From Hwangdonia lutea (GTDB lineage Bacteria; Bacteroidota; Bacteroidia; Flavobacteriales; Flavobacteriaceae): a stretch of 64,000 nucleotides of DNA. Location of the stretch: contig NZ_CP136521.1 of assembly GCF_032814565.1 (NCBI RefSeq), positions 1,088,501 through 1,152,500 of the forward strand. The letters are read 5' to 3'. Positions 44,836-54,092 of this stretch are shown in pieces. The stretch's first letter is position 1, and each line of letters starts with the position of its first letter. A program made the translations under genes and the position numbers. The notes under the pieces were generated by a model that worked only from the letters and a program-made list of their open reading frames with translations, was not told the origin of the DNA and made no database searches.

Positions 44836-46176
44836 TCAAAAACCGAAAAACCAAGACGCAATGGAAAAATAAATGATTACGCCACAAATATCGGACAAAG
44901 AGGTTACCAAAGGCGCACTGGCCGTTGCTGGATCTAATTTTAACCTAGTAAAGACAAATGGCAAGAGCAGCCCAATTAAACTTCCAATCATTACCGTAAA
45001 AATCATGGAGAGCCCAACGACAATAACGATGTCCGGGGCTCTAAAACTGGCTACTGCCGCTACTCCAAACGCCATTGTAATCCCCAGAAAAAAAGATACA
45101 ATAAACTCTTTACCAACTAGTTTATGCCAATCATTCAGTTTTACACCGCCAACGGCCAAATAACGAATCATGAGGGTTGCCGATTGGGAGCCCGCATTTC
45201 CACCGCTATCTATTAAAAGAGGTAAAAAGAAAACCAGAGGCACATACAATTGAATAACGTCTTCAAAATTAGACATGGCCGCGCCCGAAAAAACATTCAT
45301 AAAAACCAAAATGAACAGCCAAACCACCCGGTTTTTGTACAAGTCGTAAACCCTCGCTTTTATAGGGTCGGCAATGGCGCTTTGAATCGATCCGAATTTA
45401 TGGAAATCTTCAGTAGACTCTTGCTCATCAACATCCATAATATCATCGAAGGTTACAATGCCGAGCAACACCCCTTGCTCGTCAACCACAGGTAATGCCA
45501 CCCTATCATAGGTCTTAAAAAGTTTTACGGCGGTTTCTTGGTCGTCCATGGCATTTAAAGCTACAAAACGATAATCCATGAGTTCTTCTACGAGCTGTTT
45601 AGGAGAAGCCAGAAGTAAGGCTCCTATCCGGATATCATCAATCATTTTACCTTCGTGGTCTACAATATAAATCACATTTAAAGTTTCCGAATTGCGTCCG
45701 TTTTGCCGGATGTAATCAAAGGAAGTCTCCACCGAAAAATCGGGTTTTAAGGCGACGAATTCCGGGGTCATCAATCGAGCCACACTGTCTTTGGGATAGC
45801 TTAACAGTAAATTAGCAACCTTTCGTTCTTCTGGCGACAACAATTTAATTAAGGGTTGAGCCACGTGCTCTGGCAATTCCTTAAAAAATGTTGTTCGGTC
45901 ATCAGGCTCAATATCGTTAAGAAGATTGGCTACTTTTTGGGGCTTACTGCCTAAAGCTTCAACAATTTCCTTTTGATCGGAAAGCGACAAAAGTTTGAAG
46001 ACTTTCTTGGTTTGCTCTCTTTGAAGCAGCCTAAAAAGAATTATCTTTTCGCGTTTTGGCACATCTTGCAACACTCGAACTACCGCGTTAGCATCCAACT
46101 CATTCAAGGTGTGTTTCGCTACTTTCCAATCATTGTTTTTGATAAGTTCAAGGAAATTCGTTTCTATTTCAATCAT
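44836..46176 (-). CDS. mgtE: Magnesium transporter MgtE
   Basis: A 446-residue Mg2+ channel. An N-terminal MgtE_N superhelix (about 15-125, repeats such as LFRLLQREQTKKVFKLLSL) is followed by two CBS domains (about 130-190 and 195-255, with DVDEQESTEDFHKFGSIQSA leading out) and five membrane helices (about 285-446). The pore motif is LLIDSGGNAGSQSATLMIRY, and FVFTRLKLDPATASAPLVTS leads into the last helices with LSDICGVIIYF. Asp in LSDICG is the pore metal ligand. Transport closes when cytosolic Mg2+ fills the CBS domains. Monocistronic as far as can be seen. Confidence 0.95.
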   Translation of the reverse strand: MIEIETNFLELIKNNDWKVAKHTLNELDANAVVRVLQDVPKREKIILFRLLQREQTKKVFKLLSLSDQKEIVEALGSKPQKVANLLNDIEPDDRTTFFKELPEHVAQPLIKLLSPEERKVANLLLSYPKDSVARLMTPEFVALKPDFSVETSFDYIRQNGRNSETLNVIYIVDHEGKMIDDIRIGALLLASPKQLVEELMDYRFVALNAMDDQETAVKLFKTYDRVALPVVDEQGVLLGIVTFDDIMDVDEQESTEDFHKFGSIQSAIADPIKARVYDLYKNRVVWLFILVFMNVFSGAAMSNFEDVIQLYVPLVFFLPLLIDSGGNAGSQSATLMIRYLAVGGVKLNDWHKLVGKEFIVSFFLGITMAFGVAAVASFRAPDIVIVVGLSMIFTVMIGSLIGLLLPFVFTRLKLDPATASAPLVTSLSDICGVIIYFSIASWFFGF

Positions 46177-46297
46177 AAGGGTTTATGGTCAGTAATTTAT
46201 TTAGTTCAAATTCCGATGTTCATATTTAAAAAGAGTTTCGGTTTACATCCTTTTATTAAGATGTTACCATGAGGATTTTAATCAAAAACCTAATGGT

Positions 46298-46681
46298 TTA
46301 TATCCGAATAATATCCGTTGGGGTTTCAACCAAAATAGTTTTATCGCCTCGCAACGCAATGGGCTGTTTCATGATTTCGGGATGGTTTTGTATCATGGTT
46401 ATCCAATCTTCGGAAGAGAAACATTTAGCGGTAAATTTTTTTCTGTATTTGTAATGTTCTTGATTTACCATCTCGTTAATTTTAACACCTAAACGATCTG
46501 CCAATTCGGTAATTTGAGTACCCGTAAGCGGCGTTTTTAAAATATCGACTTCCTCAATAGCAAGCCCGTGTGTTTTAGCGTATGCCATGGCCTGTTTTCC
46601 TATTCGGGATTTGGAGTTAAAGTACAAGGTAATCTGTCTATCGGATGTGGAAATAACGCCTTTATTCATAGAACTTCGCAT
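46298..46681 (-). CDS. ArsC/Spx-like protein without the catalytic cysteine
   Basis: A 127-residue thioredoxin-fold protein of the ArsC family: QITLYFNSKSRIGKQAMAYA at the front, EVDILKTPLTGTQITELADR, SEDWITMIQNHPEIMKQPIA, and LRGDKTILVETP near the end. The catalytic Cys of arsenate reductases (in N-x-x-C-x-x-S/C) is replaced: the loop reads NSKSRIGKQ. The only Cys is in TAKCFSSEDW, far from it. It is therefore unlikely to reduce arsenate; the IMKQPI block that binds the substrate-side loop is retained. Function unknown. It follows acnA by 24 bases. Confidence 0.82.
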   Translation of the reverse strand: MRSSMNKGVISTSDRQITLYFNSKSRIGKQAMAYAKTHGLAIEEVDILKTPLTGTQITELADRLGVKINEMVNQEHYKYRKKFTAKCFSSEDWITMIQNHPEIMKQPIALRGDKTILVETPTDIIRI

Positions 46682-46705
46682 GTTATTTTATTTGTTATGA
46701 TTAAA

Positions 46706-49492
46706 TTATTCTTCTAAAAACTGCCTTAACACATATTGTAAAATACCACCGTGTTTTAAATACTCAATTTCGATGGCTGAATCCAAACGTGTTATCGCGT
46801 TAAACGTAATTTCAGAACCATCTTCCTTTGTAGCGGTTACCCTAAGTTCCTTGCCCGGTTTTAAACCCTCTTCTATCCCTGAAATGGTAATATGTTCGTG
46901 TCCGTTCAATCCCAATTTATCGGCATCTTCACCTTGTTTAAATTTTAAGGGCAACACACCCATACCTACTAAATTGGAACGGTGGATACGCTCGTAAGAA
47001 CTGGCAATAACCGCTTTTACCCCCAACAAACTGGCACCCTTAGCAGCCCAGTCTCGTGATGAACCCGAACCGTATTCGCTACCTGCCAACACAATCAAAG
47101 GCGTATCGTTCTCCATATACTTTATGGCGGCATCATAAACATTTAATTCTTTATTTTCAGGAAAGTACGTGGTATACCCGCCTTGTTTTGTGGCAATTTT
47201 ATTTTTAATATACACATTGGCAAAGGTACCGCGCATCATCACCTCGTGGTTACCTCTGCGGGAACCGTACGAGTTGAACATTGAACGCTCGATGCCTTTG
47301 GATTTTAAGTATTGACCTGCGGCGCTGTCTTCGGAAAAGGAACCTGCCGGCGAAATGTGGTCTGTAGTCACGGAATCTCCTAAATTCATAAGCACTCTTG
47401 CATTTTGAATGTTTCGCAAAGGTTCTGGGGTGACACTAATATCTTTAAAGAATGGTATTTCTTTGATATAAGTAGAATCGTCTTTCCACTCATAATCCAA
47501 TCCCGTTGGTGCGGGTAAGTTTTGCCACTGTTCTTCCCCATCGAAAATCACACTGTATTCTTTGGCGTAATCTTCTTTGGTGGTGGCACTTTCAATCGCA
47601 TCTTGAATTTCCTCTTGGGTTGGCCAAATATCCTTTAAAAAAACATCGCGTCCGTTGGCATCCTGAGCCAGCGGATCTTCCATTAAATTAATGTCCACCC
47701 GACCAGCAATGGCATAGGCCACTACCAACATGGGCGACGTTAAGAAATTCATCTGAATCTTTGGGTGAATCCTTGCCTCAAAATTTCTATTACCGCTTAA
47801 CACCGAAGCGGCCACCAAATCGTAATCGTCAATAGCCCTTTCTATATGAGGCGCCAAAGGTCCAGAATTTCCTATACACGTTGTACAGCCATAACCAACC
47901 ACATGAAACTTTAATGCTTCTAAATGCTGTAAAAGCCCTGAGCGTTTTAAATAATTGGTTACGACCTTTGAGCCGGGAGCCAACGAGGTTTTTACCCATG
48001 GCTTTACGTCTATCCCTTTTTCAATCGCTTTTTTTGCAACTAAGCCTGCGCCCAACATAACCGAAGGGTTCGAGGTGTTTGTACAAGAGGTAATAGCCGC
48101 CATAACAATGGAGCCATCGCTAATGGCATATTCCTGGTTCTCTTGACTGATTCTTACGGAATGTAGAGCATCGCCATTTTTGTTTTTAACCTTTATCTCA
48201 ACATCTTCGGCCATCTTTCTATCTTTTAACCGCTGGTTGAAACGGGTTCCCGAACCACCCTCGCCATACCAAGTTTCACGTTCTTCCAAGGGCACATATT
48301 CCCGACCGTGTATGTCTTTTAACAGACTTCCGAATTGCTCTTTTAAATCTTTAACCCTGATTTTATCTTGCGGACGTTTTGGTCCGGCAACCGAGGGTTC
48401 TAAAGCTGATAAATCTACCATAACCACATCGGAGTATTCCATTTTCTCATCACCCGTTCGCCATAAAAGATTGTTTTTACAATAATGTTCTACCAAATCA
48501 ACCTGTGCTTGATCACGGTTGGTTTTTACCATATATCTTAACGTTTGGTCGTCGATTGGAAAATACGTAATGGTACAACCAAATTCAGGCGACATATTAG
48601 CAATGGTGGCACGGTCTGGTACGGACAAATAATCTAAACCATCACCAAAAACCTCAACAAAGTCTCCCACTACGCCGTATTTGCGCAGTCGGTTTGTAAT
48701 CTCAAGCACCATATCGGTGGCTGTAATCCCTTCGGGAAGTTTCCCTTTTAATTGCAGCCCGATAACTTTTGGTGTGGAAAAATAAATAGGCTGACCGAGT
48801 AAGGCAGCTTCGGCCTCAATGCCTCCGGCACCCCAACCAACAACGCCGATACCGTTTACCATTGGCGTATGCGAATCGGTACCCACCAAAGTATCGGGAT
48901 ACGCCCAACCGTCTCGCTCAACAACACCCTTTGCCAGATATTCGAGGTTAACTTGATGGCAAATGCCCATTCCGGGGGGCACAACCGTAAAATCATCAAA
49001 TGCATTTTGAGCCCATTTTAACAACTCATAGCGTTCGCTATTACGCTTATATTCGTACTCCACATTTTTTCGGTACGCATAATCAGTTCCAAAAAAGTCA
49101 ACTTGCACAGAGTGATCGATTACCAAATCCACGGGTACTTTAGGGTTGATTTTAGAGCCATCTTTTCCTTTTCGGATAGCCTCCGAACGAATGGCAGCAA
49201 TATCGACCACGGCGGGTACCCCTGTAAAATCCTGCATCAATACGCGTGCGGGTTTAAAAGGTACCGATGCATCACTTCCCTTTGGATTCCATTGTATCAG
49301 GTTTTCAATATGTGCATCGTTTATCAAAAAGCCATCGTAATTCCTCAAAGCATTTTCTAACAAAATACGAATAGAAAAGGGCAATTTTCTTATACGCGGA
49401 TATGCCTCAGCTAATTTTTCTAAACTAATGATGTTCAATTTATTACCTTGTGTCGATAGCGTGCTTTTAAAAGAATCTTTGTTAATTTTCAT
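46706..49492 (-). CDS. acnA: Aconitate hydratase AcnA
   Basis: A 928-residue aconitase of the AcnA/IRP type, isomerising citrate and isocitrate. Iron-sulfur ligands: Cys in AAITSCTNTSNPSVM, and the pair in YGCTTCIGNSGP. Domain order is large (1-3) then the swivelling domain 4, which contains GSRRGNHEVMMRGTFAN, YGSGSSRDWAAKGA and YERIHRSNLVGMGVLPL. Substrate residues in VPPGMGICHQVN and LVGTDSHTPMVNG are intact. The family normally has about 890 residues; the extra sequence is mainly near 345-425 (ERETWYGEGGSGTRFNQRLK), usual in Bacteroidota. Confidence 0.95.
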   Translation of the reverse strand: MKINKDSFKSTLSTQGNKLNIISLEKLAEAYPRIRKLPFSIRILLENALRNYDGFLINDAHIENLIQWNPKGSDASVPFKPARVLMQDFTGVPAVVDIAAIRSEAIRKGKDGSKINPKVPVDLVIDHSVQVDFFGTDYAYRKNVEYEYKRNSERYELLKWAQNAFDDFTVVPPGMGICHQVNLEYLAKGVVERDGWAYPDTLVGTDSHTPMVNGIGVVGWGAGGIEAEAALLGQPIYFSTPKVIGLQLKGKLPEGITATDMVLEITNRLRKYGVVGDFVEVFGDGLDYLSVPDRATIANMSPEFGCTITYFPIDDQTLRYMVKTNRDQAQVDLVEHYCKNNLLWRTGDEKMEYSDVVMVDLSALEPSVAGPKRPQDKIRVKDLKEQFGSLLKDIHGREYVPLEERETWYGEGGSGTRFNQRLKDRKMAEDVEIKVKNKNGDALHSVRISQENQEYAISDGSIVMAAITSCTNTSNPSVMLGAGLVAKKAIEKGIDVKPWVKTSLAPGSKVVTNYLKRSGLLQHLEALKFHVVGYGCTTCIGNSGPLAPHIERAIDDYDLVAASVLSGNRNFEARIHPKIQMNFLTSPMLVVAYAIAGRVDINLMEDPLAQDANGRDVFLKDIWPTQEEIQDAIESATTKEDYAKEYSVIFDGEEQWQNLPAPTGLDYEWKDDSTYIKEIPFFKDISVTPEPLRNIQNARVLMNLGDSVTTDHISPAGSFSEDSAAGQYLKSKGIERSMFNSYGSRRGNHEVMMRGTFANVYIKNKIATKQGGYTTYFPENKELNVYDAAIKYMENDTPLIVLAGSEYGSGSSRDWAAKGASLLGVKAVIASSYERIHRSNLVGMGVLPLKFKQGEDADKLGLNGHEHITISGIEEGLKPGKELRVTATKEDGSEITFNAITRLDSAIEIEYLKHGGILQYVLRQFLEE

Positions 49493-49618
49493 ATTCTTAA
49501 GTTTTTTAGATATCTATTTTTTCAAAAAATTATTTGATTAATTGTGTTTCACAAACAGACCATATTAATAGAGATTGTTATGGTTAAGGTGAGCTTACTG
49601 CTAAGGTAATGAAATATT

Positions 49619-49789
49619 CTAAGTTTTTAAACTGACGCGCCTCAAGGCTCGATTAAAAACATCGTCTTTAAAAAAATGAACGTTTTGTGAGAAGATATCT
49701 TCTTCTAAATCACAATGTTCGACATAACAACAAAAGTAAATGAGGTTCTCGTTTTTTGTAAAAATATGAATATCAGTTTTATAAAGCAT
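49619..49789 (-). CDS. Small open reading frame, 56 residues, unknown
   Basis: In the 416-base gap between acnA and the catalase gene, the minus strand has an ATG at 49789 and a stop at 49619-49621. It encodes MLYKTDIHIFTKNENLIYFC, CYVEHCDLEEDIFSQ and so on to RALRRVSLKT. There are three Cys in CCYVEHC, a Phe/Asp-rich middle and a basic end. No signal peptide or membrane segment; no known family recognised. The leader before the ATG is A-rich, acceptable for Bacteroidota translation. Upstream acidic residues and ordered composition make it better than random, but without homologues it could be fortuitous. The rest of the gap (49493-49618 and 49790-49908) shows no other gene. Confidence 0.35.
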   Translation of the reverse strand: MLYKTDIHIFTKNENLIYFCCYVEHCDLEEDIFSQNVHFFKDDVFNRALRRVSLKT

Positions 49790-49908
49790 AAATACTTTTA
49801 CTTAATTAAGGGTTTCGTTGTAGTTAAAAACCTATTTAAGTGTTTCAATATGTGAAGAAAATATTGTAACTTCATTCGCCATATTAATTTTTTTAAAATC
49901 ACAACACA

Positions 49909-51420
49909 ATGGACGAAAAGAAACCAAAACTCACAAGGCAAACTGGAGCTCCAGTTGGAGATAATCAAAACGCACAAACCGCAGGACCACGCGGCCCCAT
50001 GTTAATGCAAGACGCTTGGTTTCTTGAAAAAATGGCAAACTTTGACCGTGAGGTTATTCCGGAAAGAAGAATGCACGCCAAAGGCTCGGGTGCTTTTGGC
50101 ACGTTTAAGGTTACACACGATATTTCGAAATACACGAAGGCCGATATTTTTAATGAAATTGGCAAAGAAACCGAGATGTTTTGTCGGTTTTCTACCGTTG
50201 CCGGAGAAAGAGGTGCCGCCGATGCCGAAAGGGATATTAGAGGTTTTGCTCTAAAGTTTTATACCGAAGAAGGCATTTGGGATTTGGTAGGAAACAACAC
50301 TCCAATATTTTTCTTTCGAGACCCCTTGAAGTTCCCAGACCTAAATCGCGCTGTAAAAAGAGACCCAAAAACCAATTTGAGAAGCGCCAATAATAATTGG
50401 GATTTCTGGACACTGCTTCCAGAATCTCTACATCAAGTGACCATAACCATGAGCGATCGTGGTATTCCGAAAGGCTACAGACATATGCACGGTTTTGGAA
50501 GCCATACCTTTAGTTTTATCAATAAAGACAATGTACGGCATTGGGTAAAGTTTCATTTTGTAAGTCAACAGGGAATTGAAAACCTATCGGATGAAGAAGC
50601 TGCTAAAGTTGTAGGAATGGATAGGGAATCTTCACAACGAGACCTTTTTGATGCTATTGAAAACAAGGATTTCCCGAAATGGAAAATGTTTGTTCAGGTT
50701 ATGACCGAAGAACAGGCAAAAACCTATCGCTTCCATCCTTTCGATTTAACCAAGGTTTGGTATAAAAAAGACTTTCCGTTGATTCCTGTTGGTGAATTTG
50801 AGCTGAACAGAAACCCCGAAAACTACTTTCAGGATGTTGAGCAAGCTGCCTTTAACCCAACGAATATTGTTCCCGGAATTGGATTTTCACCCGACAAAAT
50901 GCTTCAAGGCAGATTGTTTTCCTATGGCGATGCACAACGTTACAGATTGGGGGTAAATCACTATCAAATTCCTGTAAACAAGCCAACGTGCCCATACCAT
51001 TCCAATCACAGAGATGGGACGATGCGGGTAGACGGAAACCATGGCGGTACTTTACATTACGAACCCAACAGTTATGGCGAATGGCAAGAACAACCAGACG
51101 CCAAAGAACCACCTTTGGAATTGGACGGAACAGCATACGCACACAATTTTAGGGATGATGATGAAGATTATTACACACAGCCTGGAGATTTGTTCCGAAT
51201 AATTAAAGCGGATGGAAAAGAAGATTTACTATTTAAAAATACGGCGGCTCAAGTGGGTGGTGCCGAAAAATTTATTCAAATCCGACATATAAGAAACTGT
51301 TTTAAAGCCGATCCGGAATATGGAGAAGGTGTTGCAAAAGCACTCGGTTTAACCATGGATGAAGTTAACCGCTTTGATATGACGCCGTATAACAAGTGGG
51401 CACCGAGACCTACCAAATAA
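49909..51420 (+). CDS. katA: Catalase (small-subunit, clade 3)
   Basis: A 503-residue monofunctional heme catalase converting hydrogen peroxide to water and oxygen. The distal His is in [14 protein letters not shown] and the Asn in [12 protein letters not shown]; the proximal heme Tyr is in [18 protein letters not shown]-site residues around HFVSQQG follow. The length and the absence of a C-terminal flavodoxin domain place it in clade 3. The N-terminus [20 protein letters not shown] is typical. No promoter match was found upstream; PerR/OxyR-type control is possible but not visible. A hairpin follows at 51504-51539. Confidence 0.96.
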   Translation: MDEKKPKLTRQTGAPVGDNQNAQTAGPRGPMLMQDAWFLEKMANFDREVIPERRMHAKGSGAFGTFKVTHDISKYTKADIFNEIGKETEMFCRFSTVAGERGAADAERDIRGFALKFYTEEGIWDLVGNNTPIFFFRDPLKFPDLNRAVKRDPKTNLRSANNNWDFWTLLPESLHQVTITMSDRGIPKGYRHMHGFGSHTFSFINKDNVRHWVKFHFVSQQGIENLSDEEAAKVVGMDRESSQRDLFDAIENKDFPKWKMFVQVMTEEQAKTYRFHPFDLTKVWYKKDFPLIPVGEFELNRNPENYFQDVEQAAFNPTNIVPGIGFSPDKMLQGRLFSYGDAQRYRLGVNHYQIPVNKPTCPYHSNHRDGTMRVDGNHGGTLHYEPNSYGEWQEQPDAKEPPLELDGTAYAHNFRDDDEDYYTQPGDLFRIIKADGKEDLLFKNTAAQVGGAEKFIQIRHIRNCFKADPEYGEGVAKALGLTMDEVNRFDMTPYNKWAPRPTK

Positions 51421-51503
51421 CTTAACACTCCTAAAAACAGCGAACTAATTAATACTTGTTTTGGGGGATTAATAGCTGACTTTTAGTTTCTATAAATAAA
51501 TAT

Positions 51504-51539
51504 GCCTGTGGAAAATGCTTCATTAAGATTTCCATAGGC
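51504..51539 (+). terminator. Hairpin between catalase and the SnoaL-like gene
   Basis: GCCTGTGGAAA (51504-51514) pairs with TTTCCATAGGC (51529-51539), eleven pairs with one G-U. No T-run follows on the plus strand, so it may act as a weak or factor-dependent terminator, or as an RNA-stabilising structure after katA. Confidence 0.45.
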
Positions 51540-51564
51540 GCTCACTAAGTATATTTAGTTTAAT

Positions 51565-51948
51565 ATGAAAAATCAAGCAAAAACAATAGTAGAAAACATG
51601 TTCGCCGCATTTAGCAGTGGTGATGCCGATAAATTTGTAGCAACGGTTTCCGAGGACACCGTATGGATTTATCACGGCACACAAATTATTCCCGCGGGAA
51701 CTTTTGAAAAAAAAGAAGGTGTAAGAACCTTTTTTACCAATATAATGGATCGAACTGAAATCATCAATTTTGAGCCTCAGCAATATATCGTTGAAGGAAA
51801 CATGGTTGTTGTGCTTGGTCGCGAGCATCAAAAAGTGAAACGATCGGGCAGGGAACTGAAACAAAAATGGGTTCAGATTTATACCGTTGAAAACAATTTA
51901 ATAACCCGAATGGAAGAGTTTGCTACTTCAGAGGAAGTCACTAAATAA
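51565..51948 (+). CDS. SnoaL-like/NTF2-fold protein
   Basis: A 127-residue single-domain protein: KTIVENMFAAFSSGDADKFV, ATVSEDTVWIYHGTQIIPAG, then RTFFTNIMDRTEIINFEPQQ and MVVVLGREHQKVKRSGRELK, ending VEN-NLITRMEEFATSEEV. This is the ketosteroid-isomerase-like SnoaL pattern. It is not similar in detail to the SnoaL protein at 26006. It lies 85 bases before the DsbA-like gene in the same direction. Cytoplasmic; substrate unknown. Confidence 0.84.
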   Translation: MKNQAKTIVENMFAAFSSGDADKFVATVSEDTVWIYHGTQIIPAGTFEKKEGVRTFFTNIMDRTEIINFEPQQYIVEGNMVVVLGREHQKVKRSGRELKQKWVQIYTVENNLITRMEEFATSEEVTK

Positions 51949-52033
51949 ATAGGATAACAATTAAAATCATTCGTCTGAATGGTTAACTTTCTTAGTTTGG
52001 CCTCACAGCTTAACAAGAACAAAATAAAAAAAC

Positions 52034-52969
52034 ATGGATAAAGAATCATTAAAAAACAATCCGCTTTTATGCGACATCGAAACAGGAATGTGCGAAACAA
52101 CCGATGATAATACCAACACCGCATCTCAAAACAATGTACAATCGGCAAAAAAATCTGTAAAAGCCATTTATTACACAGATCCTATTTGCTCCTCGTGTTG
52201 GGGCATTGAACCGCAATTGCGAAAGCTTAAATTAGAATACGGCAATGTGGTTGAGTTTGAATACAGAATGGGTGGTTTATTACCAGATTGGAATTACAAC
52301 AGTGGTGGCATTGGAAAACCATCAGACGTGGCAACGCATTGGGACGAGGTTAGTGCCCATTACGATATGCCTATTGATGGCGATGTTTGGTTGGAAGATC
52401 CATTGGATTCATCTTACCCACCATCCATAGCCTTTAAAGCGGCACAGATGCAAAACAACGAAAAGGCGCTACTATTTATGCGAGAAATTCGAGAAATGGT
52501 GTTTTTAAAAAAGAAAAACATTACCAAATGGGAACATTTGGCAGCGGCGGCCAATATTGTTAACCTTGATGTTGAACAATTGAAAACGGATTTTGAAGGA
52601 AAAGCAAAAGAACGGTTTGAAGCCGATTTAAAATTAGGAAAAGAATTGGGCGTACGGGGATTTCCAACCATGTTCTTTCTAAATGAAGCAGACGAGAATG
52701 AAGTTGTGTACGGTGCCAGACCTTATGCTTTCTATGAAATGGCCATTTTAAAACTAAATCCTAAAGCCACAAAAAGCGAATACAGTAAAAAATGGGAAAC
52801 CCTCTTTTCAATATATCCTACGCTCACGGCAAAAGAGTTTTCTGAACTTTCGGGAACCCCTCGAAACGAAAGCGAAAATGTTTTGAACGAACTTTCTAAA
52901 AATGGCGCATTGGAAAAACTGACAACAAAAAACGGTTCTATTTGGATTAAGAAAAACACGAGCCAATAA
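52034..52969 (+). CDS. DsbA-family protein, SpxH/FrnE-like, with extra C-terminal domain
   Basis: A 311-residue protein. Residues about 1-40 are a polar extension with Cys13 and Cys20 (LCDIETGMC). A DsbA-type thioredoxin domain (about 42-235) follows, with CSSC (Cys52 and Cys55) in DPICSSCWGIEP and the cis-Pro loop in RGFPTMFFL. The YTDPICSSCWGIEPQ block and the PPSIAFKAAQMQNNEKALL segment are typical of SpxH/YjbH (ClpXP adaptor) and FrnE. Residues about 245-305 look like a small winged helix (LTAKEFSELSGTPRNESENV). No signal peptide, so it is cytoplasmic. Its pirin neighbour follows after 49 bases. Confidence 0.85.
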   Translation: MDKESLKNNPLLCDIETGMCETTDDNTNTASQNNVQSAKKSVKAIYYTDPICSSCWGIEPQLRKLKLEYGNVVEFEYRMGGLLPDWNYNSGGIGKPSDVATHWDEVSAHYDMPIDGDVWLEDPLDSSYPPSIAFKAAQMQNNEKALLFMREIREMVFLKKKNITKWEHLAAAANIVNLDVEQLKTDFEGKAKERFEADLKLGKELGVRGFPTMFFLNEADENEVVYGARPYAFYEMAILKLNPKATKSEYSKKWETLFSIYPTLTAKEFSELSGTPRNESENVLNELSKNGALEKLTTKNGSIWIKKNTSQ

Positions 52970-53018
52970 AAGAAACATAACACCTTAAACCTATTAGTAA
53001 AAAGATAAAAAAAACAAT

Positions 53019-53903
53019 ATGTCAAACATCAAACTCATTATAGAAGAAAGAGCCACCAACATTGGTAAGTTTATGGTGGGGCGTTTATTACCATTTCGTC
53101 AAAAACGAATGGTTGGCCCCTTTATTTATATAGACCACATGGGCCCCGTAAAATTAAATGAACGGGAGAATTTTGATGTGTTGCCGCATCCACATATCGG
53201 GCTTTCAACCCTAACTTTTTTATTTGAAGGCAGCATTATGCATCGCGACACACTTGGAAACGAAATTGAAATAAAACCCGGAGCCGTTAATTGGATGACC
53301 GCAGGAAAAGGCATTGTGCATTCCGAACGTACACCAGACTATTTACGGGATTCTCCGCTATACATGCACGGTCTGCAAATCTGGGTGGCATTGCCAAAAA
53401 ACCTGGAGCAAATGGAACCTCAGTTTTCTCATATTGAGGAGAAACAAATTCCAAGTTGGACCGAAGGCGACCTACAATTTAAACTCGTAGCTGGCGAAGC
53501 TTTTGGTAGAAAATCGCCCGTTCCGGTTTTCAGCAAATTATTTATGCTCGAAATAAAAAGCAAAACAAAACAGGTTGTAAATATTGGTCATGAACTTTAT
53601 GGTGAAGCGGGTTTGTATATCCTTAAAGGCGCTATTGAAAGTGAAGGGAATATTTACGAACCTAAGCAACTATTGGTAGCTAAGGACAGTACACTTTGCG
53701 AGTTTACCATTAAGGAAAATAGTACCATTTATATTTTTGGCGGTGAACCTTTTCCCGAAGAACGCTATATAGATTGGAACTTTGTGTCGTCAAGTAAAGC
53801 GCTTATTGAAGAGGCCAAAGAAAAATGGAAAGCAAAGGAGTTTCCTAAAATTGAAGGGGATGAATCTGAATATATTCCGTATCCAACATTCAATAGAAAA
53901 TAA
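53019..53903 (+). CDS. Pirin-family protein
   Basis: A 294-residue bicupin. The N-terminal cupin has the pirin metal site: His residues in VLPHPHIGLSTLTFLFEG and the His/Glu in KGIVHSERTPD (two His, His, Glu pattern). The segment QIWVALPKNLEQMEPQFSHI is also conserved. The C-terminal cupin begins near residue 155 and contains ELYGEAGLYILKGAIESEGN. Some bacterial pirins are quercetinases; others act as redox-sensitive regulators. It sits after the DsbA-like gene, which fits an oxidative-stress setting with catalase. Confidence 0.9.
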   Translation: MSNIKLIIEERATNIGKFMVGRLLPFRQKRMVGPFIYIDHMGPVKLNERENFDVLPHPHIGLSTLTFLFEGSIMHRDTLGNEIEIKPGAVNWMTAGKGIVHSERTPDYLRDSPLYMHGLQIWVALPKNLEQMEPQFSHIEEKQIPSWTEGDLQFKLVAGEAFGRKSPVPVFSKLFMLEIKSKTKQVVNIGHELYGEAGLYILKGAIESEGNIYEPKQLLVAKDSTLCEFTIKENSTIYIFGGEPFPEERYIDWNFVSSSKALIEEAKEKWKAKEFPKIEGDESEYIPYPTFNRK

Positions 53904-54092
53904 AAAATTTGCTAATTAATTCTATACTGATCTATATCATTTCATTCTTAATACGTTGAGTGTATTTTAGGTCGCTGATTGAAATCACTTATTAACAATA
54001 TTTTACGAGTATTGATAGCAAAATGGCCCATGTTCATAACACATAAAATTACTGAAATATTAAGCATAGTATTAACCTAAAATTAGTCTGAA

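Noticed and set aside
51441-51448. A single CGAACTAA half-site after katA
   Set aside because: The partner TTAGTTCG is absent at the N8 distance, so it is not a copy of the GbsR-type operator.
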